The notes beneath the pieces are model-generated. The model saw nothing but the letters and a program-made list of their open reading frames with translations. It was not told where the DNA came from and did not search any database. Position numbers and translations under genes: made by a program. From assembly GCF_000024025.1 (NCBI RefSeq), contig NC_013131.1:2542001-2606000 (forward strand): a DNA stretch of 64,000 bases, written 5' to 3'. This DNA is from Catenulispora acidiphila DSM 44928. Its GTDB lineage: Bacteria; Actinomycetota; Actinomycetes; Streptomycetales; Catenulisporaceae. Positions 19,090 to 27,292 of this stretch are shown one piece after another; position 1 is the stretch's first letter; every line of letters starts with the position of its first letter.

Positions 19090-20561
19090 GCCGCGCCGCG
19101 CGTACCCCGGCACCAGAACAGCAAGACCCGCACCCACGAGGGAAGCCCACCCCCGCCATGACCGCAGCACCGCTGTCCGTTCGGCAGCCTCCGCAGCCCA
19201 CGCCGCCGCCGTCCACGATGGTTCAGTCCACGATGGTTCAGACCACGATGGTTCAGAGCACGATGGTTCAGAGCACGATGGTTCAGAGCACGGCGTCTCA
19301 GCCCCCGCAGTCTCCGCCGTCCACCCCGCGCTTCGGCGTCAACTACACCCCCAGCTCCGGCTGGTTCCACCACTGGCTCGACTTCGACCTGGACGCCGTG
19401 CGCGCCGACCTGGACTCGATCGCCGCGCTCGGCATGGACCACGTGCGGGTCTTCCCGCTGTGGCCGGTGTTCCAGCCCAACCGCACGCTGATCCGCCCCG
19501 CGGCGGTCGAGCAGCTGGTGGCTGTCGCCGACGCCGCCGGCGAGCGCGGCCTGGACGTGAACGTCGACGGCCTGCAGGGCCACCTGTCCAGCTTCGACTT
19601 CCAGCCGGCGTGGATCCACAGCTGGCACCGGCGGAACATGTTCACCGACCCCGACGTGGTCGGCGCCGAGGCCGAGTATCTGCGGACCCTGGCCTCGGCG
19701 CTGGCCGACCGGCCCAACTTCATCGGCATGACGCTCGGCAACGAGACCAACCAGTTCTCCGGCGACCCGCACCCGGATCCGGACCGCATCACCCCCGCGC
19801 AGGCGGCGGCGTGGCTGGACCGGCTGCTGGAGGCCTGCGAGCAGGGCGCGCCGGGCAAGTTCCACCTGCACTGCTCCTACGACGCCGCCTGGTACCTCGA
19901 CGACCACCCCTTCACCCCGGCGCACGCCGCCCGCTACGGCGCCGCGACCGCGATCCACTCCTGGGTCTTCAACGGCACGCAGCAGCGCTACGGCACGGAC
20001 TCCGCGGCCGTGGCGCACCACGCCGAGTACATGATCGAGCTGTCCAAGGCCTGGTCCGCCGATCCGCGCCGGCCGGTGTGGCTGCAAGAGGTCGGCGCGC
20101 CGCAGCCGCACGTCCCCGCCGACAAGGCGGCCGACTTCACCCGCGCGACGGTGGCTAACGCGCTCGACTGCCCGGACCTGTGGGGCATCACCTGGTGGTG
20201 TTCGCACGACGTGAGCAAGGACCTGGCCGACTTCCCCGAGCTGGAGTACAGCCTCGGGCTGCTGACCAACGACCGCGAGCCCAAGCCGGCCGGACTGGAG
20301 CTGGCGAAGATCGTCGGCGAGATCCGCGGGCAGTGGGCGCCGCCCGCGCCGCGGAGCGTCGGACTGGTCCTGGACCTGCCCGAAGAGGTCACGGCGCGCG
20401 CCACATGCGGACCCGGCGGTGGTTTCTACGAAGCCTTCATGCATTTATTAGAAGAAGGTGCGCGGCCCACAGCTGTACTCGCCGGGCTCGCTGGGGATAA
20501 GAATCACTTGACTGCGCGCGGCATCACCGAGGTGCTGGCCGTCGAGGACGTTTGGAGCTAA
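19086..20561 (+). CDS. GH5-like clan GH-A glycoside hydrolase (probable beta-mannosidase)
   Basis: The 491-residue protein has a disordered N-terminal region of about 75 residues containing tandem STMVQ repeats, then a TIM-barrel hydrolase starting RFGVNYTPSSGWFHHWL. Expected clan GH-A catalytic residues are Glu220 in LGNETNQF (acid/base) and Glu335 in WLQEVGAP (nucleophile). The family resembles GH5_18, in which beta-mannosidases of N-glycan core breakdown are known; that subfamily call is from memory. There is no signal peptide, so it works on imported sugars. ATG at 19086 overlaps the permease stop; ATG at 19159 and several ATGs inside the repeats are alternatives. Confidence 0.85.
   Translation: MSRAARTPAPEQQDPHPRGKPTPAMTAAPLSVRQPPQPTPPPSTMVQSTMVQTTMVQSTMVQSTMVQSTASQPPQSPPSTPRFGVNYTPSSGWFHHWLDFDLDAVRADLDSIAALGMDHVRVFPLWPVFQPNRTLIRPAAVEQLVAVADAAGERGLDVNVDGLQGHLSSFDFQPAWIHSWHRRNMFTDPDVVGAEAEYLRTLASALADRPNFIGMTLGNETNQFSGDPHPDPDRITPAQAAAWLDRLLEACEQGAPGKFHLHCSYDAAWYLDDHPFTPAHAARYGAATAIHSWVFNGTQQRYGTDSAAVAHHAEYMIELSKAWSADPRRPVWLQEVGAPQPHVPADKAADFTRATVANALDCPDLWGITWWCSHDVSKDLADFPELEYSLGLLTNDREPKPAGLELAKIVGEIRGQWAPPAPRSVGLVLDLPEEVTARATCGPGGGFYEAFMHLLEEGARPTAVLAGLAGDKNHLTARGITEVLAVEDVWS
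19212..19301 (+). repeat. Six in-frame 15-bp tandem repeats (STMVQ)
   Basis: Six 15-base units, CACGATGGTTCAG being the shared core, encode STMVQ, STMVQ, TTMVQ, STMVQ, STMVQ and STASQ. Copy changes would keep the reading frame. Five of the units contain an in-frame ATG. Confidence 0.9.
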
Positions 20562-20565
20562 AGCG

Positions 20566-23500
20566 ATGCACGATAACCGGTCCTTGGTGGAACACCGTCT
20601 GAAGCGCGTCCTGGAGGAGCGCATCACCCCGGCGATCTACCCGGAGTCGGTGCCGTTGACGGGGTCGATCTGGGTCGCGCCCGGCGAGCCGGTGCCGGTC
20701 GCCGAAGGCCTGGCCGCACCGCGCGAGCCGGTCGCGGTGGGCGCCAAGTGGGGCGCGCCGTGGGGGACGAGCTGGCTGACGGTCGCCGGGACGGTGCCCG
20801 CGCGGTGGGCGGGCAAGACCGTCGAGGCGATCATCGACCTCGGGTTCGACAAGAACATGCCCGGCTTCCAGTGCGAGGGCCTGGTCTACCGGTCCGACGG
20901 CTCGCCGGTGAAGGGTCTGAACCCGCGCAACCAGTGGGTGCGCGTGGCGGACAAGGCGGTCGGCGGCGAGGAGGTGCTCCTGCACGTCGAGGCGGCCTCG
21001 AACCCGGTGATCCTGGACTACCACCCCTTCCTGCCGACGCTGCTCGGGGACAAGGAGACCGCCGGCGACGAGCCGCAGTACCGGCTGGAGGCGCTGGAGC
21101 TCGCGGTCTTCGACGAGACGGTCTGGAACCTGGTCGCCGACCTGGAAGTGCTCGGCGAGCTGATGGCCGAGCTGCCGGAGGACTCCGCGCGGCGCTATGA
21201 GATCGTCCGCGCGGTGGAGAAGGCGCTGGACGCCGTCGACCTGCAGAACGTCAACGCCACCGCGGCCGCGGCGCGCGAGTGTCTGGCCGGCGTCCTGGCC
21301 AAGCCCGCCGTGCCCTCCGCGCACCAGATCTCGGCGGTCGGCCACGCGCACATCGACTCGGCGTGGCTGTGGCCGCTGCGCGAGACGGTCCGCAAGGTCG
21401 CGCGCACCACGGCGAACATGACCAACCTGCTGGACTCCGAACCCGAGTTCATCTACACGATGTCCCAGGCCGCGCAGTACGACTTCATCAAGACGCACCG
21501 CCCCGAGGTCTACGAGAAGGTCAAGAAGGCGGTCGCCGACGGCCGCTTCGTCCCGTCGGGGGGCATGTGGGTCGAGTCGGACACGAACATGCCCGGCTCG
21601 GAGGCGATGGCGCGCCAGTTCGTCTACGGCAAGCGCTTCTTCCTGGAAGAGTTCGGCATCGAGAACGACGAGGCCTGGCTCCCGGACACCTTCGGCTTCG
21701 CCGGCGGCCTGCCGCAGATCATCAAGGCGGCCGGCAGCAAGTGGCTGCTGACCCAGAAGATCAGCTGGAGCCAGGTCAACAAGTTCCCGCACCACACCTT
21801 CCTGTGGGAGGGCATCGACGGCACGCGGATCTTCACCCACTTCCCGCCGATCGACACCTACAACTGCTCGATGAAGGGCAGCGAGATCGCGCACGCCGCG
21901 CGCAACTTCAAGGACAAGGGCCGCGCCTCGATGTCGCTGGCGCCGACCGGCTGGGGCGACGGCGGCGGCGGGACGACCCGCGAGATGGTCGCCAAGGCCA
22001 AGCGGATGAAGGACCTGGAGGGCTCGGCGAAGGTCTCCTGGGACAAGCCCGCGGCGTTCTTCGCCAAGGCCGAGGCGGAGTATCAGAACCCGCCGGTGTG
22101 GGTCGGGGAGCTGTATCTGGAGCTGCACCGGGCCACGCTGACCAGCCAGGCGAAGACCAAGCAGGGGAACCGGAACAGCGAGCAGTGGCTGTACCTGGCC
22201 GAGCTGACCGCCGCCGCCGCCGCGGTGCGGGCCGGTGCCGAGTACCCCTACGACGTCCTGGACCGGACCTGGAAAACGGTGCTGCTGCACCAGTTCCACG
22301 ACATCCTTCCCGGTTCCTCGATCGCCTGGGTGCACCGCGAGGCGGAGAAGACGTATCAGGAGGTCGCCGAGACCCTCATGGGCCTGACGGTGACGGCCAT
22401 GCAGACGCTGGCCGGCGCGGGGGTGTACCCCGAGGCGGGCGGCCTGGGCTCGGACGGCGCGCCGGTCACGGTCGAGGAGGCGCTGGCGCGCGCCTCGGTG
22501 CTGCCGGAGGGCGTCGTCGCCGTCAGCGTCTCGGAGCGGACCGGCGGCGGCCATGTGCTCGACAACGGCCTGGTCCGGGTGGAGATCGACGACCGCGGCC
22601 TGGTGGTCTCGATCTTCGACCTCGAGCAGGACCGGGAGACCCTGCCGCCGGGCGCCGCGGCGAACCTGCTGCAGATCCACCCGGACTTCCCGAACATGTG
22701 GGACGCGTGGGACGTCGATGAGTTCTACCGCAATACCGTGACCGATCTGACCGACGCCGACGACGTCTCAGTGCTCGGCTTCGGAGGGCTGCCGCAGATC
22801 GCGAGCGTCGAAGTGCGCCGCTCGTTCGGCTCCTCGACGGTACGGCAGATCATCTTGCTGAAGAGCGAGTCCAAGGCGGTGGAGTTCACCACCTACGTCG
22901 ACTGGCACGAGACCGAGAAGTTCCTGAAGCTCGCCTTCCCCATGGACATCCACGCCGACCGCTACGCCTCGGAGACCCAGTTCGGCCACATCTACCGGCC
23001 GACCCACACCAACACCTCGTGGGAGGCGGCGAAGTTCGAGGCCTGCAACCACGGCTTCCTGCACTTCGCCGAGCCCGGCTTCGGCGTGGCGATCCTGAGC
23101 GGGTCCACCTACGGCCACGACGTCACGCGCACCGTGCGCGCCGACGGCGGGACCACGGTCACCGCCCGGGTCTCGCTGCTGCGCGCGCCGCGGTTCCCCG
23201 ACCCCGAGACCGACCAGGGCGAGCACGTCTTCCACCACGCGCTGGCACCCAGCGCGACGATCGGGGACGCGGTCCGGCAGGGCCGCCTGATGAACCCCGT
23301 CGTCGGTGCGGTCTTCGGCGAGTTCGCCTCGATCGAACCTTTGTTCGGCATCGACAACGACGCCGTCACCCCCTCGGCGGTCAAGCTCGCCGACGACCGG
23401 AGCGGCGACGTCGTGCTGCGCGTCTACGAATCGCACGGCGGCCGGGCCTCGGCGCTCATCACGCCGAAGTTCGGTTTCTCGGGCTTTGAGATCTGCGATT

Positions 23501-23628
23501 TGCTTGAGCGCCCGATCACCCGAGAGGGTGTCACCGTGGTCTCGGACAACGATGGACTCCGTGTGAGTCTGAGGCCCTTCCAGCTCCTCACGCTTCGTTT
23601 CACTCGCACGACCGGTTCGGAGGCCTGA
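20566..23628 (+). CDS. GH38 alpha-mannosidase
   Basis: The 1020-residue enzyme hydrolyses terminal alpha-mannosidic bonds and lacks a signal peptide, so it acts in the cytoplasm on imported oligosaccharides. The zinc-binding motif HAHID is at residues 260-264 in AVGHAHIDSAWLWP, and the expected nucleophile Asp339 lies in MWVESDTNMPGSEA. DTFGFAGGLPQI and the LHRATLTSQAKTK stretch are further family marks; a beta-sandwich C-terminal half follows. The length is normal for bacterial GH38. It starts four bases after the GH5-like gene and ends five bases before the aldo/keto reductase gene, so they form one operon. Confidence 0.95.
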   Translation: MHDNRSLVEHRLKRVLEERITPAIYPESVPLTGSIWVAPGEPVPVAEGLAAPREPVAVGAKWGAPWGTSWLTVAGTVPARWAGKTVEAIIDLGFDKNMPGFQCEGLVYRSDGSPVKGLNPRNQWVRVADKAVGGEEVLLHVEAASNPVILDYHPFLPTLLGDKETAGDEPQYRLEALELAVFDETVWNLVADLEVLGELMAELPEDSARRYEIVRAVEKALDAVDLQNVNATAAAARECLAGVLAKPAVPSAHQISAVGHAHIDSAWLWPLRETVRKVARTTANMTNLLDSEPEFIYTMSQAAQYDFIKTHRPEVYEKVKKAVADGRFVPSGGMWVESDTNMPGSEAMARQFVYGKRFFLEEFGIENDEAWLPDTFGFAGGLPQIIKAAGSKWLLTQKISWSQVNKFPHHTFLWEGIDGTRIFTHFPPIDTYNCSMKGSEIAHAARNFKDKGRASMSLAPTGWGDGGGGTTREMVAKAKRMKDLEGSAKVSWDKPAAFFAKAEAEYQNPPVWVGELYLELHRATLTSQAKTKQGNRNSEQWLYLAELTAAAAAVRAGAEYPYDVLDRTWKTVLLHQFHDILPGSSIAWVHREAEKTYQEVAETLMGLTVTAMQTLAGAGVYPEAGGLGSDGAPVTVEEALARASVLPEGVVAVSVSERTGGGHVLDNGLVRVEIDDRGLVVSIFDLEQDRETLPPGAAANLLQIHPDFPNMWDAWDVDEFYRNTVTDLTDADDVSVLGFGGLPQIASVEVRRSFGSSTVRQIILLKSESKAVEFTTYVDWHETEKFLKLAFPMDIHADRYASETQFGHIYRPTHTNTSWEAAKFEACNHGFLHFAEPGFGVAILSGSTYGHDVTRTVRADGGTTVTARVSLLRAPRFPDPETDQGEHVFHHALAPSATIGDAVRQGRLMNPVVGAVFGEFASIEPLFGIDNDAVTPSAVKLADDRSGDVVLRVYESHGGRASALITPKFGFSGFEICDLLERPITREGVTVVSDNDGLRVSLRPFQLLTLRFTRTTGSEA

Positions 23629-23633
23629 ACCCG

Positions 23634-24644
23634 ATGAACGTCCTTTCCACCTATGCCGCCGATCCGGAGCGCTACGACGACCGCATGCCCTACCGGCGCA
23701 GCGGGCTGTCCGGGCTGAAGCTGCCGCTGGTCTCGCTCGGGCTGTGGCACAACTTCGGCGACGGCAAGCCGCTGGAGGACCAGCGCGCGGTGCTGCGGCG
23801 GGCCTTCGACCTCGGCGTGACGCACTTCGACCTGGCGAACAACTACGGCCCGCCCTACGGCTCGGCCGAGACCAACTTCGGGCACGTGTACGCGCAGGAC
23901 TTCCGGCCGTACCGGGACGAGCTGGTGATCTCCACCAAGGCCGGGTACGACATGTGGCCCGGGCCGTACGGCGAGTGGGGCTCGCGCAAGTACCTGCTGG
24001 CCTCCCTGGACCAGTCGCTGACCCGGATGGGCCTGGACTACGTCGACATCTTCTACTCCCACCGCTTCGACCCGGAGACTCCGCTGGAGGAGACGATGGG
24101 CGCGCTGGCCTCGGCGGTGCAGCAGGGCAAGGCGCTGTACGTCGGCATCTCCTCCTACAACTCCGAGCAGACCCGCGAGGCCGCGGCGCTGCTGCGCGGA
24201 ATGGGTGTGCGGGCCCTGATCCACCAGCCCTCGTACTCGATCCTGAACCGCTGGATCGAGGAGGACTCGCTGCTGGACGCGACCGCCGAGACCGGCATGG
24301 GCTGCATCGCCTTCAGCCCGCTGCAGCAGGGCCTGCTGACCTCGCGCTACCTGGACGGGACCATCCCGACCGGCTCGCGGGCCTCGATCGGGCGCTTCCT
24401 GTCCAAGGACAACCTGACGCCGGAGGTGCTCACCAAGCTGCGCGGGCTCAACGAGCTGGCCGGCAAGCGCGGGCAGTCGCTGGCGCAGATGGCCACGCAG
24501 TGGGTCGTCCGCGACCCGCGCATGACCTCGGCGCTGATCGGTGCCTCCTCGGTGGCGCAGCTGGAGGAGAACGTGGCCGCGGTGTCCGGGCCGGAGTTCT
24601 CCGCCGAGGAGCTGGCCGCGATCGACGAACTGGCGCTGGGTTAG
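23634..24644 (+). CDS. Aldo/keto reductase, YghZ/Gpr (L-glyceraldehyde 3-phosphate reductase) type
   Basis: This 336-residue TIM-barrel reductase keeps the AKR active-site set: Asp and Tyr in HFDLANNYGPPYGSAE, Lys in VISTKAGYD and His in FYSHRFDPETPLEE. The segment YDMWPGPYGEWGSRKYL is specific to the AKR14 / YghZ group, which reduces L-glyceraldehyde 3-phosphate and methylglyoxal. In this operon it may detoxify reactive aldehydes from sugar breakdown or reduce a released sugar; neither is shown by sequence. It follows the mannosidase gene by five bases. Confidence 0.9.
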   Translation: MNVLSTYAADPERYDDRMPYRRSGLSGLKLPLVSLGLWHNFGDGKPLEDQRAVLRRAFDLGVTHFDLANNYGPPYGSAETNFGHVYAQDFRPYRDELVISTKAGYDMWPGPYGEWGSRKYLLASLDQSLTRMGLDYVDIFYSHRFDPETPLEETMGALASAVQQGKALYVGISSYNSEQTREAAALLRGMGVRALIHQPSYSILNRWIEEDSLLDATAETGMGCIAFSPLQQGLLTSRYLDGTIPTGSRASIGRFLSKDNLTPEVLTKLRGLNELAGKRGQSLAQMATQWVVRDPRMTSALIGASSVAQLEENVAAVSGPEFSAEELAAIDELALG

Positions 24645-24832
24645 CGGTAGCGGCTCGGGGGGTTCGGGCGGGTTGGGCGGGTCCGGGGGTCCGGTCCGCC
24701 GGAGCCACCGGAACAGCCGGAGCCCCCAGAGCCCCCAGGGGTCAGAAGTTTTGTGCAAGCCGCCGCCGAGCCGGGGATCCTGAGCCCTCGGCTCGGCGGT
24801 TTCGCCCGTTGGAATGAGCACCCGGAGGAAGC
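24645..24832. other. Gap with G-quadruplex-prone tract before the ROK gene
   Basis: The 188-base gap holds several runs of G on the + strand (24657-24689: GGGGGG, GGG, GGG, GGG, GGG, GGGGG with 1-3 base spacers), then C-rich words complementary to GGAGCC repeats. A promoter for the ROK gene may lie at the right end, but I cannot place one. Confidence 0.55.
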
Positions 24833-25747
24833 GTGTACGCGGCCATCGACATCGGCGGCACCAAGATCGCGGCGGGGTTGGTCGATGCCGAGGGCGAGCT
24901 GCGGGCCCGGCAGGAGCGGCCGACGCCGTCCGTCGACCCGGTCACGGCGGTCGAGGAACTGCTCGCCGCGCTGATGGCGGATCCGCGCTGGGAGCAGGTG
25001 TCGGCCGTGGGCATCGGCAGCGCCGGTCCCATCGACGCCTCCAAGGGCACCATCAGCCCGGTGAACATCCCCGCGTGGCGCGACTTCCCGCTGGTCGAGC
25101 GGGTCGCCGACCGCACCGGCCGGCCGGTGACGCTGGCCGGCGACGGCGTGGCGATGGCCGCCGGCGAGCACTGGCGCGGCGCGGCGAAGGGCCGCGAGAA
25201 CGTGCTGTGCATGGTCGTCTCCACCGGCGTCGGCGGCGGCCTGATCCTCGGCGGGCGCCTGCGCCCCGGCCCGAGCGGCAACGCCGGCCACGTCGGCCAC
25301 ATGTGCGTGGAGCTCGACGGCCCGCCCTGCCCCTGCGGCGCGCGCGGCTGCGTGGAGATCATCGCCAGCGGCCGGGCGATCGCGGCCCGCGCGGTCCGCG
25401 AAGGCTGGAAGCGGCCCGCCGGAAGCGCGACCGGCGAGGCCACCGCCGCGGAGGTGGCCGCCTCGGCACTGGCCGGCGACCCGATCGCCCTGGCCTCCTT
25501 CGACCTGTCGGCCAAAGCCCTCGCGGCGGCCATCGCCGGCACCGCGGCGCTGGTCGACATAGAGGCCGCGGTGGTCGGCGGCGGCGTGGCGAAGTCAGGG
25601 GAGCTGCTCTTCGGCCCGCTGCGCGAGCACCTGAAGGAGTACGCCCGCCTGTCGTTCACCCGCGACGTGACCGTGCACCCGGCGGCGCTCGGCGGAGACG
25701 CCGGCCTGATCGGCGCGGCGGCGCTGGTGGGGCACGCGGCGATTTAG
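24833..25747 (+). CDS. ROK-family sugar kinase (glucokinase-like)
   Basis: The 304-residue kinase has the N-terminal phosphate motif DIGGTK (6-11), the GVGGGLILGG strand and the ROK zinc site CPCGARGC (Cys166, Cys168, Cys173) preceded by GHVGHMCVE. No HTH domain precedes it, so it is an enzyme rather than a ROK repressor. It probably phosphorylates glucose, mannose or N-acetylglucosamine released in the cytoplasm. GTG at 24833 has GGAGGAAG directly upstream. It is on the same strand as the mannosidase operon, 188 bases downstream. Confidence 0.9.
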   Translation: MYAAIDIGGTKIAAGLVDAEGELRARQERPTPSVDPVTAVEELLAALMADPRWEQVSAVGIGSAGPIDASKGTISPVNIPAWRDFPLVERVADRTGRPVTLAGDGVAMAAGEHWRGAAKGRENVLCMVVSTGVGGGLILGGRLRPGPSGNAGHVGHMCVELDGPPCPCGARGCVEIIASGRAIAARAVREGWKRPAGSATGEATAAEVAASALAGDPIALASFDLSAKALAAAIAGTAALVDIEAAVVGGGVAKSGELLFGPLREHLKEYARLSFTRDVTVHPAALGGDAGLIGAAALVGHAAI

Positions 25748-25756
25748 CGGCGCTGA

Positions 25757-26455
25757 ATGATGCCCAGCGCGTGTGGCGGCGGGATGCGGGAAGCCGGCGG
25801 GGCGGTCGGCGGGCAGGCAGCGGTTCGCGGGAGAGCTCGCCCGGCGGCGGTCGGTGGGGCGCCGGAAGATCTCGTCGCTGCGGGGCTCGCGCCGAGTGAT
25901 CCGCCGGAGCGATCGACGGTGGAATCGGTCGATGGCGAAAGTGATCGACAGGTAAGTCTTCGCGGCCCTAGGACCCAGCGCCCCTGTTCGCGCTCAGATC
26001 GGCTGCGGAGACACGAGAATCATGGATTGCCCGACGCGCGGGAAGCCTGCCGAGCCAGGCGCGGTCGCAAGAACGCCGGGCTGTGGGGTCCGCAGAGGCG
26101 CTCGCAGGGATGGACCATAGGCGGCTGGTTCACGCCGGTGGTCAACTTGTGGTTCCCGATGCAGATCATGCAGGACGTCTGGCGTGCCTCCGACACTGAG
26201 CCGAATGGCTCTGCCGGTCTCGGGCGGGTGGCCGCCGGTTGGTGGACGTGCTGGATCCTGGCCTGGCTGACCGGCTACCGCACCTTCACGGCGCGCAGTA
26301 CCGCGCCGGACGGGACTAGGGTGGTGGCTGAGCAGGCCAGCTTCTTTCTGGACAGTACCGTGGTCAGCGCCTTGTGCCTGGCTGTCGGGGCGGTGCTGAT
26401 GCGGCGGATGATCGTCTTGATCACCGCGATGCAGCGGGCGCGCGGGGTCGCGTGA
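25757..26455 (+). CDS. DUF4328-like membrane protein, probably 5'-truncated
   Basis: Only the C-terminal part is recognisable: from about 26042 the frame reads ACRARRGRKNAGLWGPQR then QGWTIGGWFTPVVNLWFP and MQDVWRAS, close to the DUF4328 pattern, followed by two or three membrane segments. The upstream half of the frame is Gly/Arg-rich and has none of the N-terminal helices normally found, so the gene has probably lost its 5' part or is decaying. The true start, if expressed, is unclear. It lies between the sugar locus and sufR, at the edge of the inserted region. Confidence 0.45.
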   Translation: MMPSACGGGMREAGGAVGGQAAVRGRARPAAVGGAPEDLVAAGLAPSDPPERSTVESVDGESDRQVSLRGPRTQRPCSRSDRLRRHENHGLPDAREACRARRGRKNAGLWGPQRRSQGWTIGGWFTPVVNLWFPMQIMQDVWRASDTEPNGSAGLGRVAAGWWTCWILAWLTGYRTFTARSTAPDGTRVVAEQASFFLDSTVVSALCLAVGAVLMRRMIVLITAMQRARGVA

Positions 26456-26460
26456 ATTAG

Positions 26461-26476
26461 GTCACACCTGCGTGAC
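26461..26476. promoter_or_regulatory. Candidate SufR operator
   Basis: GTCAC-ACCTGC-GTGAC is a perfect inverted repeat with a six-base spacer, 54 bases upstream of the sufR start. SufR proteins autoregulate through palindromes in this position; the exact motif here is my inference. Confidence 0.5.
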
Positions 26477-26530
26477 TTATTAGGTTCTCCTTACTTGGTA
26501 CGCGGGAACGAATAAAGGCACACTGGTGTT

Positions 26531-27292
26531 GTGGAAAGCGTGCCGACCCCGATTGTGAGCACCGTGAGCGCGTCGCCGTCCGCCGGCGACGCGTCCGACG
26601 TGCACGTCGGCACGCGGAACCGGGTCGCGCGGAGCATTCTGGCCAACGGGCCCTCGACCGCGGTGGATCTGGGTAAGCGGCTGAAGATGACGCCCGCCGG
26701 TGTGCGGCGTCACCTGGATGCGCTGCTCGCCGAAGATCTCGTCGAGGCGCGGCAGCAGCGGACTTACGGGCAGCGCGGCCGCGGCCGTCCGGCCAAGGTC
26801 TTCGCGCTCACCGACCGGGGGCGCGGAGTCTTCTACCAGGCGTACGACCAGCTGGCCGTCGACGCGCTGAAGTTCCTCGCCGACAGTGCGGGGTCCGCGG
26901 CGGTCGAGGCGTTCGCGCGCAAGCGGGTGGCCGAGCTGGCCGACCGGTTCCGGGAGCGGATGGACTCCGTGCCCGCCGAGGAGCGTCCCGCGCTGCTCGC
27001 CAAGCTTCTGACCGAGGACGGCTACGCCGCCGGACTCCGCCAGAGTGGCAACGCGCCCGCCGCCGGCGAGCAGCTGTGCCAGCACCACTGCCCGGTGGCC
27101 CATGTCGCCGAGCAGTTCCCGCAGTTGTGCGAGGCCGAGACCGAGGCCTTCGCCGAGCTGCTGGGGACCCACGTCCAACGACTCGCGACCATCGCCCACG
27201 GCGACGGCGTCTGCACGACTTTCATCCCGATGACCGCTACAGCCACCGGGACTGGCAAGAGCACTGAGGTTTCCGGAGGGAACGCGCTATGA
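26531..27292 (+). CDS. sufR: SufR-type Fe-S-sensing regulator
   Basis: The 253-residue protein has a winged HTH ([21 protein letters not shown], with [14 protein letters not shown] as recognition region and [12 protein letters not shown] wing) and C-terminal cysteines Cys183, Cys187 and Cys200 in [15 protein letters not shown], placed like those that hold the Fe-S cluster in SufR. It should repress the suf operon when clusters are sufficient. GTG at 26531 begins ESVPTPI. The stop overlaps the sufB ATG as ATGA, so sufR is the first gene of the operon it controls. Confidence 0.93.
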   Translation: MESVPTPIVSTVSASPSAGDASDVHVGTRNRVARSILANGPSTAVDLGKRLKMTPAGVRRHLDALLAEDLVEARQQRTYGQRGRGRPAKVFALTDRGRGVFYQAYDQLAVDALKFLADSAGSAAVEAFARKRVAELADRFRERMDSVPAEERPALLAKLLTEDGYAAGLRQSGNAPAAGEQLCQHHCPVAHVAEQFPQLCEAETEAFAELLGTHVQRLATIAHGDGVCTTFIPMTATATGTGKSTEVSGGNAL

